From: Catenuloplanes atrovinosus
Lineage (GTDB): Bacteria; Actinomycetota; Actinomycetes; Mycobacteriales; Micromonosporaceae
Assembly (NCBI RefSeq): GCF_031458235.1
Contig: NZ_JAVDYB010000001.1
Span: 7,010,501 to 7,074,500 of the forward strand
Length of the DNA: 64,000 bases
Direction: 5' to 3'
Part shown: positions 52,921-61,465 of the stretch, one piece after another
Numbering within the stretch: position 1 is the stretch's first letter
How the letters are laid out: every line of letters starts with the position of its first letter
Made by a program: the position numbers and the translations under genes
Notes under the pieces: model-generated
What the model was told of the DNA's origin: nothing
Databases searched by the model: none
What the model saw: the letters and a program-made list of their open reading frames with translations, nothing else

Positions 52921-53889
52921 GTGCTCTCCTCCGCCATCACGCGAGCCGGCCGGGTCGCATTGATCGCCGCGGTCCTGATCGGCGCGTCCGCCGTCCCGGC
53001 CGGTGCCGACCCGGATGCACCCCCGTCCGTGCAGGAGCTGCGGCAACGGCTCGCGGCCGCGGCGCACGAGCTGGAAGTGGTGATCGAGGAGCACAACGCG
53101 CTCCGCGAGGACCTGGCCGACACGGAACGGCGCCGGCGGGAGATCGGCGCGGAGAAGGCACCGGTCGAGTTCGCCATGGTGGAGCGGCAGGAGCGGATCG
53201 GCGCGCTGGCCGCCGCCGCGTACCGGTCGTCCGGCAACGCCCGCGCCGTGATGATCGCCGCCGGCGGCGGCTCGGACATGGTCGAGCGCCTGCTCACGCT
53301 GGACGTGCTGGCCCGCGACCAGCACCGCGCGCTCGAAGATCTCGCCGAGTCCCGGGCACGGTACGCCGCGATGGAGCGGGAGGCCGAGACGCTGGCCGAG
53401 AAGCAGCGCGAGCAGCAGGTCGAGCTGACGCTGCGCAAGCGGGAGATCGAGAAGGAGATCGACCGCCTGCACCACCTGCGCCTCGCCTCCGGCGAACGGG
53501 TCCGCCCGCTCGACCTCGCTCCCCCACCCCCGCCCTCGGGCCTGGCCGGCGACGCCATCCGGTTCGCCTACTCCCAGCTGGGCAAGCCGTACCGGTGGGG
53601 CGCGGACGGGCCGGGCTCGTACGACTGCTCCGGCCTGACCATGGCCGCCTGGGAGCGCGCCGGGGCCCGGCTGCCGCACAACGCCGCCCGCCAGTGGCGC
53701 ACCGTGCGCCGGATCGGGCGCGATGATCTCCGCCCCGGCGACCTCGTCTTCTACTACGGCGGCATCAGCCACGTGGCCCTCTACGTCGGCGCCGGCAAGA
53801 TGATCCACGCACCCAGCGTCGGCGAGAACGTCCGGATCGACGCCGTGGGCTACCAGCCCGTGCACGGGTACGGCCGGGTCGTCGACTAG
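52921..53889 (+). CDS. secreted NlpC/P60 peptidoglycan endopeptidase with coiled coil
   Basis: A 322-residue exported hydrolase (RipA-like). A signal peptide ends near A-G-A-D (29/30). A long charged coiled coil (about 35-190) and a proline hinge (PPPPPSGL) follow. The C-terminal NlpC/P60 domain has catalytic Cys236 (SYDCSGLTM), His284 (ISHVALYVG) and His296. It would cut D-Glu-diaminopimelate bonds in cell-wall peptides, with the coiled coil controlling activity. GTG start at 52921. Confidence 0.92.
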   Translation: MLSSAITRAGRVALIAAVLIGASAVPAGADPDAPPSVQELRQRLAAAAHELEVVIEEHNALREDLADTERRRREIGAEKAPVEFAMVERQERIGALAAAAYRSSGNARAVMIAAGGGSDMVERLLTLDVLARDQHRALEDLAESRARYAAMEREAETLAEKQREQQVELTLRKREIEKEIDRLHHLRLASGERVRPLDLAPPPPPSGLAGDAIRFAYSQLGKPYRWGADGPGSYDCSGLTMAAWERAGARLPHNAARQWRTVRRIGRDDLRPGDLVFYYGGISHVALYVGAGKMIHAPSVGENVRIDAVGYQPVHGYGRVVD

Positions 53890-53981
53890 AACTCCGCCAG
53901 CCCGGCCGCGAGCGTCACGGCCGGCCGGTAGCCGAGGTCGGTACGGGCACCGGTGATGTCGTAGCTGCGGTCGCGGCCCAT
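53886..53981 (-). pseudogene. C-terminal remnant of an NAD-dependent epimerase
   Basis: A minus-strand frame ending at 53886 reads GRDRSYDITGARTDLGYRPA followed by V-T-L-A-A-G-L-A-E-F. This is the typical C-terminus of short-chain sugar epimerases (YDxSRAxxELGYxP...GL). Only about 31 residues remain; the Rossmann fold and catalytic residues are absent and the upstream DNA belongs to another gene. It abuts the stop of the NlpC/P60 gene. Confidence 0.65.
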
Positions 53982-53998
53982 GACGGCGACCGCGGCAC

Positions 53999-54709
53999 GT
54001 GCCCGCGAGCGTGCACCGGATCGTGGAGCAGCTCGGCGCAGGCCCGGTGGCGGTGTGCGACGCCACCTGGCAGCTCCTGCACTGGAACGCGCTGTTCGCC
54101 GCGACCTTCGGCGACCCCGCCGCGCAGGACGAGGACGGGCGCAACGCGCTGATCGTGCAGTTCGAGCGACGGCCGGCCCAGACCCGGCAGACCCCGGCGG
54201 AACGAGCCTCGTTCGAGGAGTCACTGGTCGCGGACCTGCGCGCCACCACCAGCCGGTATCCGCACGACCCCGCCGTCGAGGCGCTGCTGGCCCGGCTGTG
54301 CCGCGGTGACCGGTTCCGTGAGCTGTGGGAACGCCGATCGGTGGGCGACCACCGGGGCGCGCGGAAGACGATCGGGCATCCCGGCGTCGGCGACATCGAC
54401 CTCGACTCCAACGTGCTCACCGTCCAGGGGGCGGACCTCCGGCTCGTGGTCTACACGCCGTCCGGCGCCGAGGCCCGACGCAAGCTCGATCTCCTGTCCG
54501 CCGCCGGCCCGCCGGAGCCGCCCGCTCAGCCGGCCACGCCCAGTGCCAGCGGCAGCACGGCCGGCGCCCCGGCCCGGCGCAGCACCCGCGCGGCGAGCGT
54601 CATCGTCCAGCCCGAGTCGACCAGGTCGTCGACCAGCAGCACCGGGCCGGACGCCGCGGACACGTCGCCGTCCAGCGTGAACGCGGCGTGCAGCAGCCGG
54701 ACGCGCTGA
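53999..54709 (+). pseudogene. headless MmyB-like regulator (ligand-binding domain only)
   Basis: The frame begins abruptly at a GTG (53999) with P-A-S-V-H-R-I-V-E-Q-L-G and continues through VAVCDATWQLLHWNALFAAT, LVADLRATTSRYP and RELWERRSVGDHRGARKT to DSNVLTVQGADLRLVVYTPS. This is the MLTR ligand-binding domain of XRE/MmyB regulators. The N-terminal helix-turn-helix of about 90 residues is missing; epimerase remnant DNA precedes it. The true domain ends near 54510; the frame then runs on into the 3' end of the RecQ gene on the other strand, so the original stop is probably lost too. Confidence 0.7.
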
Positions 54710-56622
54710 GCGCTGTTGGTCCGGGACGGCTCCGCACCGCCGTCGTCCGCGCGGGTGATCGTGCCGAGCACCGGCAGCCGGCCCACCGTGCCGATCCGCT
54801 CCGCCAGGCTCCGGGTCAGCACCGGCCGGCGGCGGGAGAGGATCGGCACCACGCCCACCGGCCGCGCCTCCCACCGCTCGGGGCCGTGCGCCCAGTCCTT
54901 CAGCACCTCGACCACCGCCGCGAGCAGGTCGTCCGGGAGCGGGCCGTCGGGGGCCGTGTCCGCCAGCACCGCGCGCAGCCGCTCGCCCCAGCCGAGGTCC
55001 GAGAGGCGGCCCACCGCGCGCCCGGGCGCGGCCTGGTCACCGGCCGGGATGCGGCCCTTGAGCGGGACGCCGACCGACTCCAGCCCGGTCGGCCACATCG
55101 CCTTCGGCGGGAGATCGATGCCGGGCCGGCCGAGGAACGCCCGCGCCGCCGCGAGCGCCGGCTCGGAGACGTCCGCCGGGAGCACCGGGCCGGCGCACAG
55201 GTCGCAGCGGCCGCACGGCGCCGCCTCCGCGTCGTCCAGGCGCTCGCGGAGGAAGAGCATGCGGCAGCCGGTGGTCATCGCGCCGTACTCCCGCATGGCG
55301 CGCTGCTCGGCCTCGCGGGCCTCGGCCACCCGGCGCAGCCGGGGTGCGTCGTACGTCCACGGCTCGCCGGTCGCGATCCAGCCGCCCCGGACCCGGCGGA
55401 CCGCGCCGTCCACGTCCAGCACCTTGAGCATCAGCTCCAGCCGGCCGCGGCGCAGGTCGACGCGGGGCTCCAGCGCGGGCACCGAGATCGGCCGGTCGGA
55501 GAGCGCGGCCAGCACGGCCCGGACCTGCTCCTCCGGCGGGAACGCCAGCGAGGCGAAGTACCGCCAGATGGCCGCGTCCTCCGGGCCGGGGAGCAGCAGC
55601 ACCTCGGCGTGGTCGACGGCCCGGCCGGCGCGGCCGACCTGCTGGTAGTACGCGATGGGGGACGGCGGCGCGCCCAGGTGCACGACGAAGCCGAGGTCGG
55701 GCTTGTCGAAGCCCATGCCGAGCGCGGACGTGGCGATCAACGCCTTGATCTTGTTGTCCAGCAGGTCCTGCTCGGCGGCACGGCGCTCCGCGTCCTCCGT
55801 CTGGCCGGAGTAGGACGCCACCGCGAAGCCGCGGGAGCGCAGGAACTCCGCGGTCTCGGTCGCGGCCGCCACGGTCAGCGTGTAGACGATGCCGGAGCCG
55901 GGCAGCGCGTCCAGGTGGTCGGCGAGCCAGGCCAGCCGGTGCGCGGCGGACGGCAGGCGGTGCACGGCGAGCCGCAGCGACGCCCGGTCGAGCGAGCCGC
56001 GCAGCACCAGCGCGCCGGCGCCGAGCTGATCGGCCACGTCCGCGGTGACGCGCGCGTTGGCCGTGGCGGTGGTGGCCAGCACCGGCGTGTCCGCGGGCAG
56101 CCCGGCCAGGAACGTGCGCAGCCGCCGGTAGTCCGGCCGGAAGTCGTGGCCCCAGTCGGAGACGCAGTGCGCCTCGTCCACCACGAGCAGGCCGGTGGTG
56201 GCCGCGAGCCGGGGCAGCACGGTGTCCCGGAAGTCGGGGTTGTTGAGCCGCTCCGGGCTGATCAGCAGCACGTCGACCGCGCCGGACGCGACCTCCGCGG
56301 TGATCTCGTCCCACTCCTCCAGGTTGGCGGAGTTGATCGTGCGGGCGTGGATGCCGGCCCGGGCCGCGGCGTCGACCTGGTTGCGCATCAGCGCCAGCAG
56401 CGGCGAGACGATCACGGTGGGGCCGGCGCCGGCCTCGCGCAGCAGCGCGGTGGCCACGAAGTAGACCGCGGACTTGCCCCAGCCGGTGCGCTGGACGCAG
56501 AGCACCCGTTGATGCCCCACGACCAGCGCCTCGATCGCCCGCCACTGGTCCTCGCGGAGGCGGGCGCGCTCGCCCGCCAGCCGCCGCAGGACCGCTTCCG
56601 CCCGCTCCCTGACCTCAGCCAC
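54526..56622 (-). CDS. RecQ-family DNA helicase fused to a phosphoribosyltransferase-like domain
   Basis: A 698-residue protein. The N-terminal RecQ helicase has Walker A TGWGKS (46-51), DEAHCVSDWGHDFRPDY (149-165), TTATA and the QVGRAGRA motif VI. A zinc-binding region follows (GCRMLFLRERLDD with C-G-R-C-D-L-C). The last 180 residues form a type I PRTase fold with the PRPP loop GPVLLVDDLVDSGWTMT (659-675). Helicase and PRTase fusions are known in actinobacteria; the PRTase may act in nucleotide sensing. Start ATG 56622; no HRDC domain is seen. Confidence 0.9.
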   Translation of the reverse strand: MAEVRERAEAVLRRLAGERARLREDQWRAIEALVVGHQRVLCVQRTGWGKSAVYFVATALLREAGAGPTVIVSPLLALMRNQVDAAARAGIHARTINSANLEEWDEITAEVASGAVDVLLISPERLNNPDFRDTVLPRLAATTGLLVVDEAHCVSDWGHDFRPDYRRLRTFLAGLPADTPVLATTATANARVTADVADQLGAGALVLRGSLDRASLRLAVHRLPSAAHRLAWLADHLDALPGSGIVYTLTVAAATETAEFLRSRGFAVASYSGQTEDAERRAAEQDLLDNKIKALIATSALGMGFDKPDLGFVVHLGAPPSPIAYYQQVGRAGRAVDHAEVLLLPGPEDAAIWRYFASLAFPPEEQVRAVLAALSDRPISVPALEPRVDLRRGRLELMLKVLDVDGAVRRVRGGWIATGEPWTYDAPRLRRVAEAREAEQRAMREYGAMTTGCRMLFLRERLDDAEAAPCGRCDLCAGPVLPADVSEPALAAARAFLGRPGIDLPPKAMWPTGLESVGVPLKGRIPAGDQAAPGRAVGRLSDLGWGERLRAVLADTAPDGPLPDDLLAAVVEVLKDWAHGPERWEARPVGVVPILSRRRPVLTRSLAERIGTVGRLPVLGTITRADDGGAEPSRTNSAQRVRLLHAAFTLDGDVSAASGPVLLVDDLVDSGWTMTLAARVLRRAGAPAVLPLALGVAG

Positions 56623-56678
56623 CCGACCTGTCTACCACCGGGGACCGGCCGGCGCGGGCGGCCTGTGGACAACCCCGG

Positions 56679-57770
56679 TCAGAGTCCGGCGCGCGCGGCC
56701 ACCGCGGTGTCCGGGTGGTCGGAGAAGACGCCGTCCAGCCCGAGCGAGTAGAACAGCTCGTACTCCGCGATGATGTCGCCGCGCGCGTTCGGGTCCGCGC
56801 CGATCCGGAAGTCGGCCGGCAGGAACTGGTTCTCCGCCCGGAACGTCCACGCGTGCACGACCAGGCCGAGCCGGTGCGCGTCGCGGACCAGGGTCGTCGG
56901 GGTCAGCAGCTTGCCGGACGCGTCGCGCGGCACGATCAGGTTCTTGTTCGCGCCGACGCCGTCCGCGTACCCGCTGACCCACTTCAGGCCGGCGGCGGTG
57001 GCCAGATCCGCGTACGTGCGGGCGTCACCGGCCACGGTGAAGTCGTACGGCCGGCCCGCCGCGTCCATCAGCTGCGCGAGCCGCACGTCGGTGAGGCGGC
57101 TCAGCTTGCGCAGGTTCGCCGTCTCGAAGGACTGGATGATCACCGCGTCCCGCTTGGAGACCAGCCGGTTGGCGCGCAGCACCCGCACCAGCGGCTCCTC
57201 CAGCGCCAGCCCGATCGACTGGAAGTACGTGGGGTGCTTCGTCTCCGGGTAGACGCCGATGGTCCGGCCCCGCCGCCGCGACTCCGCCTTGGCCAGGTCG
57301 ATGACCTCCTGGAAGGTGGGGATCTCGAACCGGCCGTCGAACGCGGTGTTGGTCACCCGCACGGCGGGCAGCCGCTCCTTCGCGCGCAGCGTCTTCAGCT
57401 CCGCCAGCGTGAAGTCCTCGGTGAACCAGCCGGTCACGGCCGTACCGTCGATGGTCTTGGTGGTCCGGCGGCCGGCGAACTCCGGGCGCGCGGCCACGTC
57501 GGTGGTCCCGGAGATCTCGTTCTCGTGCCGGGCGACGAGCACGCCGTCGCGCGTCGACACCAGGTCGGGCTCGATGAAGTCGGCACCCATCCGGATGGCC
57601 AGGCGGTAGGCCTCCAGCGTGTGCTCGGGCCGGTATCCGCTGGCGCCGCGGTGCGCGATGACCAGCGGTTTCGCGGAGCCACCCGGGGAGGCGGACGCGG
57701 GGGAAGAGGGGGCGGCGGCCAGCGCGAGACCGGCCAGGCCGAGGGAGGTTGTCACCGTACGACGTCGCAT
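56679..57770 (-). CDS. Tat-exported glycerophosphodiester phosphodiesterase
   Basis: A 363-residue periplasmic-type GDPD that hydrolyses glycerophosphodiesters to glycerol 3-phosphate and alcohol. It starts M-R-R-R-T-V-T-T-S-L-G, a twin-arginine signal with Ala-rich h-region. The catalytic set follows: HRGASGYRPEHTLEAY (first His and Arg), EPDLVSTRDG (metal Glu/Asp) and RHENEIS (second His). An ATG four codons upstream is also possible. Divergent from the potassium transporter genes. Confidence 0.93.
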   Translation of the reverse strand: MRRRTVTTSLGLAGLALAAAPSSPASASPGGSAKPLVIAHRGASGYRPEHTLEAYRLAIRMGADFIEPDLVSTRDGVLVARHENEISGTTDVAARPEFAGRRTTKTIDGTAVTGWFTEDFTLAELKTLRAKERLPAVRVTNTAFDGRFEIPTFQEVIDLAKAESRRRGRTIGVYPETKHPTYFQSIGLALEEPLVRVLRANRLVSKRDAVIIQSFETANLRKLSRLTDVRLAQLMDAAGRPYDFTVAGDARTYADLATAAGLKWVSGYADGVGANKNLIVPRDASGKLLTPTTLVRDAHRLGLVVHAWTFRAENQFLPADFRIGADPNARGDIIAEYELFYSLGLDGVFSDHPDTAVAARAGL

Positions 57771-57876
57771 AATCGCATCCAATCGACATCAGGCGAAGTA
57801 TCGGCGACCCTGACGTGAACCGCGCGAGAGTGTCAAGTAGCCCTCGTTGCGGCCGGGTGATAGACAAGCCCCCGTC

Positions 57877-59211
57877 ATGCGTCGTCATCTTCAGCACCCC
57901 GCCCGCATCGTGCCCGCGGCGTTCCTGGCTCTGGTCGTAATCGGGACGGCGCTGATGATGCTGCCCGTCGCGCGCGCCGACCCGGGCTTCGCGCCGTTCG
58001 TCACGGCCCTGTTCACCGCCACGTCGGCGGTCTGCGTGACCGGCCTGGCCGTGGTGGACACCGGCACCTACTGGTCGCCGTTCGGCCTCGGCCTGATCAC
58101 CGTGCTGACCCAGATCGGCGGTCTCGGCATCATGGTGATGGCCACGCTGCTCGGCGTGCTCATCTCGCAGCGGCTCGGCCTGCGCGGGCGCCTGATGGCG
58201 CAGACCGAGAGCCGCAGCCTGGAGACCGCGGACATCCGCCGCGTGGTGCTGCGGATCGCGGCCGTCTCGGTCGTCTGCGAGGCGGTGATCGCGCTGGTGG
58301 TCGGGCTGCGCTTCTGGCTCGGCTACGGCTACTCCCCCGGCCGCGCCGCGTGGGAGGGCGTCTTCCACTCGATCCAGGCGTTCAACAACGGCGGCTTCGC
58401 GCTCTACCCGGACAGCCTGATGCGGTTCGTCGGCGACGACTGGATCTGCCTGCCGCTGGCGCTGGGCGTGATGCTCGGCAGCATCGGCTTCCCGGTGATC
58501 TTCGAGCTGGCCCGCGAGTGGCGCAAGCCCCCGAAGTGGTCCACGCACACCCGGCTGACCGTGTGGGGCTCGATAGTGCTCGGCGTCCTCGGCTTCGTGC
58601 TGGTGCTGGCCTTCGAGTGGAACAACCCGGACACCTTCGGGCCGCTGAGCTGGTCGGACAAGGTGCTGGCCGCGTTCACCCAGGACGTGATGACCCGGTC
58701 CGGCGGCTTCAACAGCGTCGACTTCGGCGCCATGCACCAGGAGACGCTGACCATCAGCACCGCGCTGATGTTCATCGGCGGCGGCAGCGGCTCCACCTCC
58801 GGCGGCATCAAGCTGACCACGTTCTTCCTGCTCGCGTTCGTGATCCTGGCCGAGATCCGGGGCGAGCCGGACGTGGTGATCGGCCGCCGGCGGATCGCGG
58901 AGACCACCCAGCGGCAGGCGATGACCGTGGCGCTGCTCGGCGTCGCGCTGGTCGGCTTCGGCACGCTCGCGCTGCTCTTCGTGGACCGCGACATCACGCT
59001 GGACCGTGCGATATTCGAGGCGACGTCCGCGTTCGCCACGGTCGGCCTCTCCACCGGCATCACACCGACCCTGCCGGAGAGCGGGCAGGTCGTGCTCGTC
59101 ATCCTGATGTACGTGGGGCGGGTCGGCACCATCGCCGTCGGCTCCGCGATCGCCCTGAACAGCCGCCAGCGGCTCTACCGCTACCCCGAGGAGAGACCCA
59201 TCGTTGGCTAG
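57877..59211 (+). CDS. ktrB: KtrB/TrkH-type potassium transporter subunit
   Basis: A 444-residue membrane channel subunit with four M1-P-M2 repeats. Selectivity-filter segments are visible (TSAVCVTGLAVVDTG, FNNGGFALY, MTRSGGFNSVDF, ATVGLSTGI), each with the conserved Gly. It imports K+ and possibly Na+ with its RCK partner. ATG 57877. It overlaps the following RCK gene by 8 bases, so the two subunits are translationally coupled. Confidence 0.93.
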   Translation: MRRHLQHPARIVPAAFLALVVIGTALMMLPVARADPGFAPFVTALFTATSAVCVTGLAVVDTGTYWSPFGLGLITVLTQIGGLGIMVMATLLGVLISQRLGLRGRLMAQTESRSLETADIRRVVLRIAAVSVVCEAVIALVVGLRFWLGYGYSPGRAAWEGVFHSIQAFNNGGFALYPDSLMRFVGDDWICLPLALGVMLGSIGFPVIFELAREWRKPPKWSTHTRLTVWGSIVLGVLGFVLVLAFEWNNPDTFGPLSWSDKVLAAFTQDVMTRSGGFNSVDFGAMHQETLTISTALMFIGGGSGSTSGGIKLTTFFLLAFVILAEIRGEPDVVIGRRRIAETTQRQAMTVALLGVALVGFGTLALLFVDRDITLDRAIFEATSAFATVGLSTGITPTLPESGQVVLVILMYVGRVGTIAVGSAIALNSRQRLYRYPEERPIVG

Positions 59212-59878
59212 CAACGGCAGAACCAACCTCGATGACAACGTGGTGGTCATCGGGCTCGGCCGGTTCGGCGGGCAGGTCGCCGACTCGCTGCTGCGCCTCG
59301 GCCACGAGGTGCTGGGCATCGACGAGAGTCCCAAGATCGTCCAGCAGTGGGCGGACCGGCTGACCCACGTCGTCCAGGCCGACTCCACCGACAACGACGC
59401 GCTCCGCCAGCTCGGCGTGCACGAGTTCCAGCGCGCGGTGGTCGGCATCGGCACCGACATCGAGGCCAGCGTGCTCACCGTGCTGGCGCTGACCGAGATC
59501 GGCATCACCGAGATCTGGGCCAAGGCGATCTCCGCGAAGCACGGCAAGATCCTGTCCGCGGTCGGCGCGAACCACGTGATCTATCCCGAGGCGGTCATGG
59601 GCGACCGCGTGGCGCACCTGATCACCAGCAAGATGATCGACTTCATCGAGTTCGACGAGGGCTTCGCGATCGCGAAGGTGCGCGCGCCGCAGGAGACCGC
59701 GGGGCGCACGCTCGCCGACATCGCGCTGCGCCGGCGCCACGGCATCACGGTGATCGCGGTCCGGCCGCCGGACGGCAGTTTCATCTTCGCCGAGGCGCAG
59801 ACGCTGGTGCCGGCCGGCAGCAAGCTGATCGTGGCCGGCACCCCGAAACAGGTCCAGGCGTTCGCGGCGACGACCTGA
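59204..59878 (+). CDS. ktrA: KtrA/TrkA-type RCK subunit of the potassium transporter
   Basis: A 224-residue cytoplasmic gating ring subunit. The RCK_N Rossmann fold starts VVVIGLGRFGGQVADSLLRL and binds nucleotide (ATP/ADP or NAD). The RCK_C domain (about 140-224) may bind c-di-AMP, as in Gram-positive KtrA. The start is TTG at 59204, supported by GAGGAGAG upstream and the 8-base overlap with ktrB. Confidence 0.93.
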   Translation: MASNGRTNLDDNVVVIGLGRFGGQVADSLLRLGHEVLGIDESPKIVQQWADRLTHVVQADSTDNDALRQLGVHEFQRAVVGIGTDIEASVLTVLALTEIGITEIWAKAISAKHGKILSAVGANHVIYPEAVMGDRVAHLITSKMIDFIEFDEGFAIAKVRAPQETAGRTLADIALRRRHGITVIAVRPPDGSFIFAEAQTLVPAGSKLIVAGTPKQVQAFAATT

Positions 59879-59911
59879 CAGACCAGCACACGGTACGGAT
59901 GGACAGCGCGA

Positions 59912-61447
59912 CTACCGGGTGAGCAATTGATCGACCGGCGCGTAGTCGTCGGTCAGCACCCGCGCGCCGTCCACGAACCCGGTCAGCTCCGGCCCGTCCA
60001 GCATGGTCACCGGCCCGGGCACGGTCTGCGCCATCCGCGCCCGGATCTCGGCCAGCGGGAGCGGCACGGCCGAGGCCACGATCACGAAGTTGGCGCCCTC
60101 CTCGCCGGCCAGCCCGGACGGCGGCCCGATCAGCGCCACGTGCGGGAACACGTCCTGCACGGTCGCGGTCTCCGCGCGGATGAAGTGCAGCGGCGGGTAG
60201 TCGATGACGTTCTGCGCGTAGATCGCGTCGCCCTTCATCGCGTCACGCACCCGCACCGCCATCTCCCGCGTCGCCAGGTGCCACGGCACCACCAGGTCGC
60301 CGAACGCGTCGCCGACCACCAGATCCGCCTGCCCGGCCGGCTGCTCGGCCAGGGAGACCCGCGCGTCGCCGACCACCACGCGCAGCTCCGGGCCGGTGCG
60401 CAGGCCCAGCTCCGCGCGGTCCAGGTCGACCAGCTTCCCGTCCAGCTCCAGCACGGTCTGCATGCTGCCCGGGCGCGCCGCGGCCAGATAGCGCGGCAGC
60501 GTGAAGCCACCGCCGCCGACGTGCAGCGCGGTCACCGGCGCGCCGGCCGGCGCGGCCACGTCGGAGACGGCCGCGATCCACTGGACGTACTCGAACTCCA
60601 GGTGCCGCGGGTCGTCCAGGTCCACGTAGGAGTGGTCGCCCGCGTTCAGCACCAGCGTGCGCCCGCCCTCCCGGTTCGCGTCCGCCACCACGGCGGCGCA
60701 GCTGTAGGCGGTCTCCACGTCGCACGGCGTCGGCGCGATCGCGGTCAGTCCGGCCCCGACCAGCCCGGCCACCGCGGCGATCACCCGCGCCTTGGGCGTG
60801 CCGGCCGCGTCCAGCCGGCGCAGGTACCACCCGAGCGCGAGCCCGCCGACGCCCAGCAGCACCGCCAGGCTCAGCATGATCACCCGGCTGGGCAGCGTCG
60901 CGACCAGCACGAAACCGGTGCCGAGCGTGGCCGTGATGCCGCCCAGCGTGCCGATGCCGGAGAGCCGGCCGACCACCTGCCCGGTCCGGCGCAGGTCGGA
61001 CAGCTGGAGCTTCACCACCATCGGCGTGATCGCGGAGAGCAGCGCGGCCGGGACCACCACGGCCAGCGCGGTCAGCGCCAGCACGCCGACCGCCGCGTTG
61101 CCGCGCAGGATCTCGCCGGCGTACCGGATCAGCGGGAACGTGAGCGCGGTGGCGATGCCAGCCAGCACCAGCGCCGGGGCCAGCATCGAGCGCGGGTCCC
61201 GGCGGTCGGCCAGCCAGCCGCCGGCCCACGCGCCGTACGCGATCGCGGCCAGCGCCATCGCGATCACCGAGCTGGTGGTCTGCAGCGTGAGCCCGACGTA
61301 CGGCCCGATCAGCCGCTGCGCGACGATCTCCAGGACCAGCACCGCGCCGCTGGAGGCGAAGACCAGCGTGGCGGCGAGTCCGTTGGGCAGGGCTTTGGGG
61401 TGGTCTTCTACGGCTTCGGGGCGATCGTCCACCCGGCAAGTAAACAC
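59912..61447 (-). CDS. membrane-fused spermidine-synthase-like protein
   Basis: A 511-residue protein with about eight hydrophobic helices (25-245, including AMALAAIAYGAWAGGWLADR) joined to a soluble spermidine-synthase-like domain. That domain shows HSYVDLDDPRHLEFEY, LHVGGGGFTLPRYLAA, LELDGKLVDL and VVVGDARVSL. The G-G-G-G-F and D-A elements mark the nucleotide-substrate site. Aminopropyl transfer is likely in principle, but polyamine-site residues cannot be confirmed by eye. The start is uncertain: GTG 61447 (with AGGCGG) or GTG 61432. Confidence 0.85.
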   Translation of the reverse strand: MFTCRVDDRPEAVEDHPKALPNGLAATLVFASSGAVLVLEIVAQRLIGPYVGLTLQTTSSVIAMALAAIAYGAWAGGWLADRRDPRSMLAPALVLAGIATALTFPLIRYAGEILRGNAAVGVLALTALAVVVPAALLSAITPMVVKLQLSDLRRTGQVVGRLSGIGTLGGITATLGTGFVLVATLPSRVIMLSLAVLLGVGGLALGWYLRRLDAAGTPKARVIAAVAGLVGAGLTAIAPTPCDVETAYSCAAVVADANREGGRTLVLNAGDHSYVDLDDPRHLEFEYVQWIAAVSDVAAPAGAPVTALHVGGGGFTLPRYLAAARPGSMQTVLELDGKLVDLDRAELGLRTGPELRVVVGDARVSLAEQPAGQADLVVGDAFGDLVVPWHLATREMAVRVRDAMKGDAIYAQNVIDYPPLHFIRAETATVQDVFPHVALIGPPSGLAGEEGANFVIVASAVPLPLAEIRARMAQTVPGPVTMLDGPELTGFVDGARVLTDDYAPVDQLLTR

Positions 61448-61465
61448 GGGCCGCCTGAGTGCCGG

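Noticed and set aside
57771-57876. A c-di-AMP riboswitch upstream of the potassium transporter genes.
   Set aside because: The divergent gap is only about 100 bp and shows none of the conserved ydaO-type sequence blocks.
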